A stretch of DNA of 18,613 nt from assembly GCA_948602995.1 (NCBI GenBank), contig CAPEBR010000056.1:1-18613 (forward strand), in the 5' to 3' direction. The stretch's first letter is position 1; the number at the start of each line of letters is the position of its first letter. Shown one piece after another: positions 12,500 through 18,613 of this stretch. Below the pieces are notes generated by a model. That model saw only the letters and a list, made by a program, of their open reading frames with translations, made no database searches and had not been told where the DNA came from. This stretch comes from an uncultured Dorea sp. GTDB taxonomy: Bacteria > Bacillota > Clostridia > Lachnospirales > Lachnospiraceae. The position numbers and the translations under genes are program-made.

Positions 12500-13279
12500 T
12501 TAATAGGTCAATCCACCGCCGCCGATACACTGCTCAGAAGACTGCGCAGGCTGCTGTTGCTGTTGTTGCTGCCGGGCAGCCTCTGCCGCTGCTGCTTCTG
12601 CGGCTGCCGCTTCCGCCGCCGCTTTTTCCTCAGCTTCTTTTTTTGCCTTTTCTTCTGCTTTCTTCTTCGCCTTTTCTTCTGCTTTCTTCTTTGCCTTTTC
12701 TTCTGCTTTCTTTTTCTCTTCCTCTTCCTGCTTTTTCACCATAATCTCAGCTTCTTTCGTATTCACGTTGCAGGTATAGGTCACGAAAGCTACGCCATCC
12801 TCTACATGAAGTTCTCCCTCTTTCATCTCCTCAAAAGGAAACGCATGGAGAATAAAGGAATTACCGTCCGCAAGAGTAATACTTACATCCCATCCCGGTA
12901 TCACTACTTTTTCATCCGGATCCATCTCCTCTTCTAATGCCTGAAGATTCGTATCCGGCCTCCAGAACAAGTTTCTTTCCTCGTCTGCTGCAAACACATC
13001 TCCGTCCGCTAACATATTTTCAGGAAATGTCTTAGCATCCATATCCTTAATTGCCACTCCAGTAACATCCTGACCGGTAACATTTTTAAGCTTCACCATA
13101 TATCCGTCAGTGCTCTCTGTTCCAACCGCCTTAAGCTTTGGTTCCTTTTCCTCCTGCTTCTCCTGTTTCTCTTGTTTTTCCCCCGGCTCTTTTTCCGGCT
13201 TGTTGCTGCTGCAGCCCGCAAAAAGAACCGCCGCCAATACTAACAGCAAATACAGAATACTTTTCTTTCTAAACTTCAT
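12500..13279 (-). CDS. Lipoprotein with charged repeat helix and poly-Gln tail
   Basis: This 259-residue protein has a lipoprotein signal (lipobox LFAGC, Cys23), a Glu/Lys/Gln-rich linker (24-48), and a folded domain at about 50-178 with beta-rich segments (GYMVKLKNVTGQDVTGVAIK and WDVSITLADGNSFILHAFPF). A long helix at 184-236 is built from AEEKAKKK octapeptides followed by Ala/Glu runs. Seven Gln residues and the end SEQCIGGGGLTY complete it. The ATG at 13279 has AAGGAG ten bases upstream. A membrane-tethered globular domain on a rigid helical spacer is plausible. It sits just upstream of MBOAT on the same strand, so it may serve the acylation machine or the wall. I do not recognise the folded domain. 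The codons encode an almost perfect 24-bp tandem repeat. Confidence 0.85.
   Translation of the reverse strand: MKFRKKSILYLLLVLAAVLFAGCSSNKPEKEPGEKQEKQEKQEEKEPKLKAVGTESTDGYMVKLKNVTGQDVTGVAIKDMDAKTFPENMLADGDVFAADEERNLFWRPDTNLQALEEEMDPDEKVVIPGWDVSITLADGNSFILHAFPFEEMKEGELHVEDGVAFVTYTCNVNTKEAEIMVKKQEEEEKKKAEEKAKKKAEEKAKKKAEEKAKKEAEEKAAAEAAAAEAAAAEAARQQQQQQQPAQSSEQCIGGGGLTY
12645..12716. repeat. Three tandem 24-bp repeats inside the lipoprotein gene
   Basis: The plus-strand unit GCCTTTTCTTCTGCTTTCTT plus CTTT or CTTC recurs from 12645, 12669 and 12693. It encodes the eight-residue unit KKKAEEKA on the minus strand. Near-identity at DNA level suggests recent expansion by slippage, so copy number may differ between strains without breaking the frame. 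Confidence 0.75.
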
Positions 13280-13329
13280 GCTTTTTCTTCTCCTTCGTCC
13301 GTCTTTCTTGCTATTTTAGTGACTATTCA

Positions 13330-13344
13330 CGGACGAACCGTCCG
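13330..13344 (-). other. Small GC hairpin between the transglutaminase and lipoprotein genes
   Basis: CGGACG-AAC-CGTCCG forms a short GC-rich stem with no T run, in the 114-base gap between two same-strand genes. A 15-bp direct repeat, TAGTTAACCTATTTT (13349-13363) and TAGTTACCCTATTTT (13386-13400), flanks it on one side and overlaps the stop codon of the transglutaminase gene. Confidence 0.3.
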
Positions 13345-13393
13345 CTCATAGTTAACCTATTTTGTAAATGCGCAGGCCTACTGAGTAGTTACC

Positions 13394-14929
13394 CTATTTT
13401 ACCCTTCTGTAAGCCGCATAAACCCATGTTCCCGGCTGTCTGTAGCGAATCATATAACCGTTTCTTCCCGTCTCGTGTGTGAAATCCGGGTCACAGACAT
13501 ACATCGTTCCTTTCACCACAATCTCACACCAGCCATGAGGAGTATACCCTCCGCTGATGCTCGGCACACTTCCCTCTACCAGGTATGCGCTGTACCCCAA
13601 TACACGCGCCATCTGCACAAAGACTGCTGCCATAACATAACAGTTCCCGCTTTTATTTTCAAATCCCCGCATCGCATACCAATCTGCATGGGAGCTGCCT
13701 TTCGGCGGCCATCCGGTAGAAACATATCTTAAGCTGTGGGCAGAATAATGAAATGCGGTACGCAGGCTCCAGCCAAGCTTATCTAATACCTTTATCGCAT
13801 AGATTTTAGCCTTTGACTTTGTTCTTTTTCCATTGTTTTCAAAATAATACCATTTCCCTTTTATTTTTTTCGCACCTTTTACACGATGCCCCTTACCATC
13901 AAAATAATACGTGCTTTTTCCCCTTTTCAAAAAGCCTTTCTGCATTACCCCTGTAGTTTTTCTGAAGTAATATGTATATTTCCCAATTTTCTTTGTTCCG
14001 GTGATCAGACGGCCTTTCTTATCGGCATAATATTTATTCTTTTTGTCAGTATAAAATCCGTTTTTATGCATTACCCCATTTTTCTTGAAATAATACAAAT
14101 TCTTCCCGATCTTTTTACTGCCGACAGACATACGGCCTTCGCTGTCATAATAATATTTATTCTTACTCTTTGTTCTCCAGCTTGTATAAGTGGAACCATC
14201 GCTTTTAAAGTAATATCTATACTTTCCTATGGTCTTTTCGCCGATTGCCATGCGGCCGTCTTCATCATAGTAATATCTCTTTTTTCCACTTGTAAGGAAT
14301 CCGGTCTGCATTTTCCCATTACTGTCAAAATAATAATAGTGATCCCCTATCTTCTGCTGTCCTGTTACTTTTTTTCCCTCTGCATCATAATAAAAGGTTC
14401 CCTCACTCGTCTTAACAAACTCAGACTTATATGACGGCTCCGTATCCGTACTTACATCATCTGTCTGAGAATCAGTACCGTTCTCCTTTATAATCTCCTC
14501 CACAGTTTCTTCAACATCATGCTGCAGTTCTTCATCCTGTAAAATCTCGTCCGGAGCAGGAATCCCATCCGGAACTGGAGCCTCGTCCGGAACAAGAACC
14601 CCATCCGGAACAGGAGTTTCTTCTTTACTTTCCGCATCTGCCGCTTCAGGCTTTTGTTCCTCCATATCTGATTCTGGAATCTCTTCATCCTCGGGCTCTT
14701 TTACTTCCGGCTCATATATGTCCAGATTTTCAGACGGCTCCTCACCGGGAACCATCTCGTCAATCGGATCCCCTTCCACATTTTCAACCGTTGTACTTTT
14801 GGGGTTCTGCTGCCCGGACTTAATATTTTCTGATGAAAAATCTTCCTCACTGGCGCTGACACAAACCGCAGGTACCATAGCTACCGCAAAAAACGCACCC
14901 AAAATCCATGTAACTAACCTCTTTTTCAT
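13394..14929 (-). CDS. Secreted cell-wall-binding-repeat protein with C-terminal transglutaminase-like domain
   Basis: The 511-residue product has a signal peptide at about 1-26 (MKKRLVTWILGAFFAVAMVP, cleavage near VSA). An acidic low-complexity linker covers about 28-165 and includes VPDG/VPDE-type repeats. Seven to nine cell-wall-binding repeats of about 20 residues run about 172-370 (FYYDAEGKKVTG, HYYYFDSNGKMQTGF and similar, of the choline-binding type). A transglutaminase-like domain lies at about 375-511 with a full Cys430 (SGNCYVM), His465 (PHGWCEI) and Asp480 (VCDPDF) triad. I start at the ATG at 14929 because the signal peptide begins there; the frame is open to a TTG at 15046. AAGGAG lies 13 bases upstream, a little far. 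The repeats likely bind wall polymers and place the enzyme or peptidase domain at the surface. Confidence 0.9.
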   Translation of the reverse strand: MKKRLVTWILGAFFAVAMVPAVCVSASEEDFSSENIKSGQQNPKSTTVENVEGDPIDEMVPGEEPSENLDIYEPEVKEPEDEEIPESDMEEQKPEAADAESKEETPVPDGVLVPDEAPVPDGIPAPDEILQDEELQHDVEETVEEIIKENGTDSQTDDVSTDTEPSYKSEFVKTSEGTFYYDAEGKKVTGQQKIGDHYYYFDSNGKMQTGFLTSGKKRYYYDEDGRMAIGEKTIGKYRYYFKSDGSTYTSWRTKSKNKYYYDSEGRMSVGSKKIGKNLYYFKKNGVMHKNGFYTDKKNKYYADKKGRLITGTKKIGKYTYYFRKTTGVMQKGFLKRGKSTYYFDGKGHRVKGAKKIKGKWYYFENNGKRTKSKAKIYAIKVLDKLGWSLRTAFHYSAHSLRYVSTGWPPKGSSHADWYAMRGFENKSGNCYVMAAVFVQMARVLGYSAYLVEGSVPSISGGYTPHGWCEIVVKGTMYVCDPDFTHETGRNGYMIRYRQPGTWVYAAYRRVK

Positions 14930-15017
14930 TTTTATGAATCGTCTCCTTCTGTTTATTTTCATATAGCCAAATGCTTTCTTTACTTTTGACTTTTCTGAAT
15001 AAATAACTTTATAAAAC

Positions 15018-15046
15018 ATAATACTACTTTGAGAGTGCTTTTGCAA
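15018..15046 (-). promoter_or_regulatory. Promoter of the wall-binding transglutaminase gene
   Basis: On the minus strand TTGCAA (15046-15041), 17 bases, then TATTAT (15023-15018). This gives a leader of about 80 bases before the chosen ATG. An inverted repeat at 15055-15094 lies immediately upstream. Confidence 0.5.
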
Positions 15047-15054
15047 CTATATTA

Positions 15055-15094
15055 AGTTCTATTTTGTATTCTTAATGAAAGTTAAAATAGAACT
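15055..15094. promoter_or_regulatory. Inverted repeat in the divergent control region
   Basis: AGTTCTATTTT (15055-15065) and AAAATAGAACT (15084-15094) are perfect 11-bp arms with an 18-base spacer, so centres are 29 bp apart. The pair lies between the divergent transglutaminase and XRE genes, next to both promoter regions. It is a good candidate binding site for the adjacent XRE protein. Confidence 0.5.
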
Positions 15095-15145
15095 ATAAAA
15101 AGCATGAAAGAAGAATATAAAAAATATCCAAAGGCGGTGGCAATA

Positions 15146-15448
15146 ATGGATGTACCTCAGAAAATCAAGAAACTAACAAAAGAACGAGACTGGAGCGAAT
15201 ACCGTCTGGTAAAAGAATCCAAATTACCTGCTTCAACTATCGCAAATATATTCCATCGCAATACTGTGCCCAGCATCGCTACATTAGAAGCAATCTGTGA
15301 GACCTTCGGGATTACATTAAGCCAGTTTTTCAGCGACGGCAGTATGGTATCGCTTTCTGCTGAACAGGAAGCGTTATTAAGGCAATGGAGTTATCTGTCA
15401 TCAGATCAAAGACATCTTCTGACTGAACTGATGAAAACCATGCACTAA
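15146..15448 (+). CDS. XRE family transcriptional regulator
   Basis: This 100-residue protein has an N-terminal Cro/CI helix-turn-helix: MDVPQKIKKLTKERDWSEYR, then LPASTIANIFHRNTVPSIAT and LEAICETFGITLSQFF (residues 1-70). A short helical C-terminus follows (LSAEQEALLRQWSYLSSDQR, then a HLLTELMKTM helix) that is typical of this group in Lachnospiraceae. I place the start at 15146 because the family normally begins MDxPxKIxxL and GGCGGTGG lies just upstream. A longer frame to the ATG at 15104 adds 14 residues without a ribosome binding site. The gene is divergent from the transglutaminase gene and shares a region with an 11-bp inverted repeat, so it may regulate both. The next gene is convergent. 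Confidence 0.85.
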   Translation: MDVPQKIKKLTKERDWSEYRLVKESKLPASTIANIFHRNTVPSIATLEAICETFGITLSQFFSDGSMVSLSAEQEALLRQWSYLSSDQRHLLTELMKTMH

Positions 15449-15495
15449 AGCAGACTGCTTTTGATACCTTAGATCTTTTTAGACTTTATCCGTGC

Positions 15496-15530
15496 AAAAA
15501 AATAGCCAGTCCACAGCTAGGACTGGCTAT
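15496..15530 (-). terminator. Intrinsic terminator of the Uma2 gene
   Basis: ATAGCCAGTCC (15502-15512) pairs perfectly with GGACTGGCTAT (15520-15530) over a 7-base loop. On the minus strand a run of seven T residues follows (complement of 15496-15502). It starts 10 bases after the Uma2 stop. It faces only the minus-strand gene. Confidence 0.85.
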
Positions 15531-15540
15531 AATCCACTAT

Positions 15541-16074
15541 CTATGATACCTTTATTGAAAATCCCTCATATATTCCTACAGGGACATCGTCACCAAAAGA
15601 ATATTCATTCATATTATCCTGTTTAAAATTATAAACTGTAATCCGGTTCTTCTCTGAGTCTACGATCCAATATTCTTTAACACCGGCAGTACGGTATTTG
15701 AATAATTTCTTATAATAATCCATTGATCTGCTTCCAGATGACACAATCTCAATAATCCAGTCAGGTGCCCCATGACAGCCTTTTTCATCAAGTTTAGATG
15801 AATCACATATAACAGATACATCTGGTTCTACATAATTGTAATCATCCTCATTGAGGTAAACGGCAAATGGGGCAGGATAGATTTCACAGTTTCCATTTTG
15901 GGAATCAATATAGTTTCCTATCGTCTTATCAAAGAAATGTACAAGCCTCTGATGTGTCCTGGTTGGTGCTGCCAAATAGTAAATCTGTCCGTCAATCAGC
16001 TCAGCACGTTCTCCCTCTGGCAAAGCATGAATATCTTCTATTGTATAGATGTCTTCTTTTCTTACTACGTTCAT
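15541..16074 (-). CDS. Uma2 family (DUF820) PD-(D/E)XK nuclease-like protein
   Basis: This 177-residue protein has the Uma2 layout: AELIDGQIYYLAAPTRTHQR (Glu25), EPDVSVICD (Asp85), PDWIIEIVSSGSR (Glu109) and YYKKLFKYRTAGVKEYWIVD. These are the acidic residues and lysine region of the restriction-endonuclease-like fold. Length is normal (about 180-190). Members are widespread, often in many copies, and their biological role is not settled; the nuclease label comes from the fold. The ATG at 16074 follows AGGAGGTG with good spacing. It is monocistronic, with a TTGTAT-17-TATAAT promoter and a strong terminator. It is one of three PD-(D/E)XK-type genes in the window and the only intact one. Confidence 0.92.
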   Translation of the reverse strand: MNVVRKEDIYTIEDIHALPEGERAELIDGQIYYLAAPTRTHQRLVHFFDKTIGNYIDSQNGNCEIYPAPFAVYLNEDDYNYVEPDVSVICDSSKLDEKGCHGAPDWIIEIVSSGSRSMDYYKKLFKYRTAGVKEYWIVDSEKNRITVYNFKQDNMNEYSFGDDVPVGIYEGFSIKVS

Positions 16075-16095
16075 GGTTTACACCTCCTGTGCTTA

Positions 16096-16124
16096 ATTAT
16101 AGGGGATATGGATTTAGAATACAA
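16096..16124 (-). promoter_or_regulatory. Promoter of the Uma2 gene
   Basis: On the minus strand TTGTAT (16124-16119), 17 bases, then TATAAT (16101-16096). The leader to the AGGAGG site is very short. Confidence 0.65.
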
Positions 16125-16169
16125 CTGGTATTTAAATTGTTTATACTAGTCTAATTGTAAGATTGCCTG

Positions 16170-17036
16170 TTATCTGGCGTTCTGCAGATATATAGTAAAT
16201 TCTGCCCCTTTTCCAGGCTTTGACTTCACCTTAATATATCCGCTCTCTCTTCTTATAATTTCCCTGGCAAGATAAAGGCCAAGCCCTACTCCCTCCTCCT
16301 GATGCACTGTCTTTGCACGGTAAAATCTTCCGAAAATCTTCGCCGTATCCTCTTCTTTAATCCCCATGCCTCTGTCTCTGACAGAAACAGCCGTGTACAT
16401 CTCGTATCTTGTAACTGATACCGTCACCTGGCTTTCAGGGGGCGAATATTTTATTGCATTGTCAAGGACATTTCCCAAAGCTTCCTTTGTCCATTTCATA
16501 TCAAAGCACGCCTTCTCTTCACCCTCCGACAGACTGATAAGCTCAATATCCTTTTTCTTGGCCAGAGGGCGCACATCTGCCAGTGCTGCCTCTATAAGCT
16601 CTCCTATTCCCTGCATGCATGGCTTTACTTCCACAATATTACTCTCCAGGCGGGACAGCTTCGTAAGTGACTGGATCAGGAATTCCAGCTTCTCCGTCTG
16701 CCTTTCGATCTCCCGCAGAAGCCGCATATTCTGCTCCCCGTTTTCTCCCGATTCGCCGCCTGGTGCAGTAAGACCTTCCCTTAAAAGCTCTGTGTACAGC
16801 CGGATGTTCGCCATGGGTGTCTTCGTCTGATGGGAAATATCAGACACAAACTCCTTTACATAATTCTTTTCCCTCTCCACCGCCTCTCTGGAAAAGGCAG
16901 ATGCCCCCAGGAACCGCTTCCATTTACACTCAATCCTGGAGAGCACACTCTCATCATAATCTGATTCCTGAAAGGTTCCGTCAATGGCATCATCCAGCAT
17001 AGTCTCCAGCCGGTTCAGAGTCTTCCTTCCTATCAT
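16170..17036 (-). CDS. Cytoplasmic sensor histidine kinase
   Basis: This 288-residue kinase has a short helical N-terminus (1-60), a HisKA dimerisation domain with the phospho-acceptor His69 (FVSDISHQTKTPMANIRLY), and a HATPase_c domain. The domain shows the N box (Asn193, GNVLDNAIKYSP), G1 box (RDRGMGI, about 220-226), F box (IFGRFYRA) and G2 box (GVGLGLYLAREI, about 249-260). No transmembrane or periplasmic sensor segment is present, so it must sense a cytoplasmic signal or work through a membrane partner. The ATG at 17036 overlaps the response-regulator stop by four bases (ATGA), with GGGAGGAG upstream, so the pair is translationally coupled. A seven-codon upstream extension is less likely. 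There are no obvious target genes next door. Confidence 0.93.
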   Translation of the reverse strand: MIGRKTLNRLETMLDDAIDGTFQESDYDESVLSRIECKWKRFLGASAFSREAVEREKNYVKEFVSDISHQTKTPMANIRLYTELLREGLTAPGGESGENGEQNMRLLREIERQTEKLEFLIQSLTKLSRLESNIVEVKPCMQGIGELIEAALADVRPLAKKKDIELISLSEGEEKACFDMKWTKEALGNVLDNAIKYSPPESQVTVSVTRYEMYTAVSVRDRGMGIKEEDTAKIFGRFYRAKTVHQEEGVGLGLYLAREIIRRESGYIKVKSKPGKGAEFTIYLQNAR

Positions 17037-17713
17037 ACCTGCTCCTCCCGTTTCCACATATATCCCTGCCCATATACTGTCTGGATATAGGAAATGCCGT
17101 CCCTTTTGTCCTCAAGCTTGCTCCTCAGGCGCTTTACTGTTACCGAGAGGGCATTCTCGTCCACATAGTCCCCTCCGTCACTCCACAGCCGGTCTGTCAG
17201 CACTCCTCTTGTAAGAACTCTGCACCGGTTTTCTATAAGCAGCCTTAACAGTCTCTGTTCATTGACACTTAAAGCAACCTCCAGACCCTTCCGCGTAAAA
17301 ACAAGACTGTCAAAGTCAAACATGAACTCCCCCTCCTCATACAGAGCCGTCCCCTTAGCCTTCCCTCTTCGTAGAAGAGCCTGTATCCTTGCTCTTAAAA
17401 CCGCAAGGCTGAAAGGCTTTGTCATATAGTCGTCCGCTCCCAGGGTAAGCCCCGTCACCTCGTCCATCTCCATATCATTTGCGGTAAGAATCAGTACCGG
17501 AACCTGTGAGCGTTTCCTCACCTCCTTCAGGAAATCGTATCCGCTTCCGTCCGGAAGATTTACATCCAGTATAATAAGCTCTGGAAGAACTCTCTCAAAT
17601 GCAGCCAATGCCTCCTTTACGCTTCCATGGCACACAAACTCCATCCCCGGCTCCTTAAGCGCCAGGACAATCCCCTCGCCCAGCGCGCGGTCATCCTCCA
17701 CAATCTGAATCAT
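17033..17713 (-). CDS. OmpR/PhoB-type response regulator
   Basis: This 226-residue regulator has an N-terminal receiver domain with the acidic pocket (Glu6, Asp7, Asp8), phospho-acceptor Asp50 (LIILDVNLPDGSG), Thr77 and Lys99 (YMTKPFS). A C-terminal winged-helix DNA-binding domain covers about 130-226, with LSVNEQRLLRLLIEN, VDENALSVTVKRLRSKLE and the closing IQTVYGQGYMW motif. I start at the ATG at 17713, nine bases after GGAG. An ATG two codons upstream (17719) is only three bases from it and gives MKMIQ instead. It is cognate to the kinase that overlaps its end. TATACT at 17745-17750 (minus strand) is a possible -10 box. The regulon is unknown. Confidence 0.95.
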   Translation of the reverse strand: MIQIVEDDRALGEGIVLALKEPGMEFVCHGSVKEALAAFERVLPELIILDVNLPDGSGYDFLKEVRKRSQVPVLILTANDMEMDEVTGLTLGADDYMTKPFSLAVLRARIQALLRRGKAKGTALYEEGEFMFDFDSLVFTRKGLEVALSVNEQRLLRLLIENRCRVLTRGVLTDRLWSDGGDYVDENALSVTVKRLRSKLEDKRDGISYIQTVYGQGYMWKREEQV

Positions 17714-17796
17714 TTTCATCTACTCCTTCTTCGCTGTCAAAAGCAGTATATCATGAAAGCATATGAGACAGCAATATAACCTTTCGAAGAAAAAGA

Positions 17797-17825
17797 TTTA
17801 CATTGAGCCTTACTTTTAATATAAT
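17797..17825 (+). promoter_or_regulatory. Promoter of the FtsA-like gene
   Basis: TTTACA (17797-17802), a 17-base spacer and a perfect TATAAT (17820-17825). Its orientation is divergent from the two-component pair. The AAGGAGG site (17876-17882) follows, with seven bases to the ATG. Confidence 0.7.
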
Positions 17826-17889
17826 AAAACGTAAGTGTTACTGCTCATCCCGGTAACATATAAGCTACAGTTTGCAAGGAGGAATCATC

Positions 17890-18597
17890 ATGGCGAAAGA
17901 ACAAGATATAACCACCGGGCTTCAGCCAGAGCATACCATATTTGCCCTGGATATCGGAACGCGCAGCATTATCGGAATCGTCGGAACTGTAATAGACGGA
18001 AAGGTCGACATTGTTGCCATTGAAAAGGAAGAACACACACAGCGGGCAATGATTGACGGACAGATTGAAAATATAGAGAAAGTATCCATGCTGGCCGGAA
18101 AGGTCAAGGCAAAGCTGGAGGATAAGCTTGGCTTCCGGCTGAGCCGTGTCTGCGTTGCAGCCGCCGGACGGGCTCTCAGGACAAAACGCGCAGACTTCGA
18201 GATGACGCTTCCCGGCCCCCAGCTAATTGACGATGAAATGATCAGCCGCCTGGAAGCAGGTGCAATTGGACGGGCGGAGCAGCTCTTTGAACAGGAAACT
18301 GCCTCAGAAGATGATTCCAGGCGGTTCTATCTGGTAGGCTATACGGTCTGCCAGTACTACCTGGATCAGTATATGATCTCCAGTCTGAAAGATCACCGGG
18401 GGAAGACGATTAAGGCAGACCTGATTGCAACCTTCCTTCCCAGTGAGGTAGTGGAAAGCCTGTATACAACCATGCAAAAGATTGATCTGGATGTAGTCAG
18501 TATTACTCTGGAGCCCATTGCCGCAATCAACGCGGCGATTCCTGAAAACTTAAGGCTCCTCAACCTGGTCATGGTGGATATCGGAGCCGGAACATCC
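17890..18597 (+). CDS. FtsA-like actin-family ATPase, N-terminal part (3' end missing)
   Basis: The ATG at 17890 follows AGGAGG at seven bases and the frame stays open to the contig end. The first 236 residues include phosphate-1 (FALDIGTRSIIGIVG, about 18-32), a 1C-like region, and phosphate-2 at the end (VMVDIGAGTS). This is the actin-like ATPase fold of FtsA/PilM-type proteins. VCVAAAGRALRTKRADFEM and LIATFLPSEVVESLYTTMQK fit the large Clostridial FtsA-domain proteins of about 700 residues more than the 420-residue classical FtsA. Those tether or organise division or envelope machinery at the membrane; the exact role of this branch is unclear. After GTS the expected D-I/V-A is replaced by RSEEH, which is adapter sequence. 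Only about a third of the gene is here. Confidence 0.85.
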
Positions 18598-18613
18598 AGA
18601 TCGGAAGAGCACA
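18598..18613 (+). other. Illumina TruSeq adapter read-through, not genomic
   Basis: The last 16 bases, AGATCGGAAGAGCACA, are identical to the beginning of the Illumina TruSeq read adapter. They interrupt the conserved phosphate-2 motif of the FtsA-like gene. They should be trimmed. Confidence 0.95.

Noticed and set aside
12645..12716. Regular repeats that could suggest a CRISPR array
   Set aside because: The units are directly adjacent without spacers, are 24 bp and encode an octapeptide in the lipoprotein frame.
13886..14434. 182-codon plus-strand open frame
   Set aside because: It mirrors the cell-wall-binding repeats on the minus strand; its hydrophobic composition is a by-product of Tyr/Lys-rich codons.
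14930..15046. N-terminal extension of the transglutaminase gene to a TTG start
   Set aside because: It would put 39 charged residues before the signal peptide and would place the promoter and ribosome binding site inside the coding region.
1..18613. tRNA, rRNA, CRISPR array or replication origin
   Set aside because: No cloverleaf, rRNA-like conserved segment, spaced repeat array or DnaA-box cluster was noticed by eye; a dedicated scan could still find a missed small RNA.

Overview
The window looks like one assembled contig from a low-to-moderate GC Firmicute, most likely a gut Lachnospiraceae-type Clostridium. This rests on strong AGGAGG ribosome binding sites, Cro/CI-type small regulators of the YozG-like kind, BspA-type leucine-rich surface proteins, choline-binding-type cell-wall repeats fused to transglutaminase-like domains, Uma2 and Rpn-type PD-(D/E)XK nucleases, and a large FtsA-like actin ATPase. 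The left edge starts inside an IS1380-type transposase. The right edge ends in 16 bases identical to the start of the Illumina TruSeq adapter, so the last true genomic base is about 18597.

Left third (1-9520) is accessory DNA full of wreckage. It holds a truncated IS1380-type element apparently inserted in the start of a serine-recombinase gene, and a tiny XRE regulator flanked by two groups of three near-palindromic 16-bp sites spaced about 33 bp apart. A coiled-coil gene follows, bracketed by 25-bp inverted repeats. Next come fragments of XRE and DnaJ-like genes, a MazF/PemK-type toxin with a short acidic antitoxin partner, a broken PD-(D/E)XK protein, and a very large secreted transglutaminase/leucine-rich-repeat protein. 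Remnants of Big_2 and Rpn genes and an ankyrin-like gene broken by a -1 frameshift in an A6 run complete this part, with structured intergenic repeats in between.

Middle (9522-14929, all minus strand) is a cell-envelope block. In transcription order it encodes a secreted protein with cell-wall-binding repeats and a C-terminal transglutaminase-like domain, a lipoprotein with a highly charged repetitive tail, an MBOAT O-acyltransferase (AlgI/DltB type) and a DHHW/AlgX-like SGNH protein. MBOAT plus a DHHW/SGNH partner is the usual core of an extracytoplasmic polymer O-acylation machine. The lipoprotein and the wall-bound transglutaminase are candidate partners by position only. A divergent XRE regulator (15146) shares an 11-bp inverted repeat with the promoter of the transglutaminase gene.

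Right end (15541-18613) looks like ordinary chromosome. It has a Uma2-type nuclease with its own promoter and terminator, an OmpR-type response regulator overlapping a membrane-segment-free histidine kinase by ATGA, and the divergent first third of a large FtsA-like gene cut off by the contig end.
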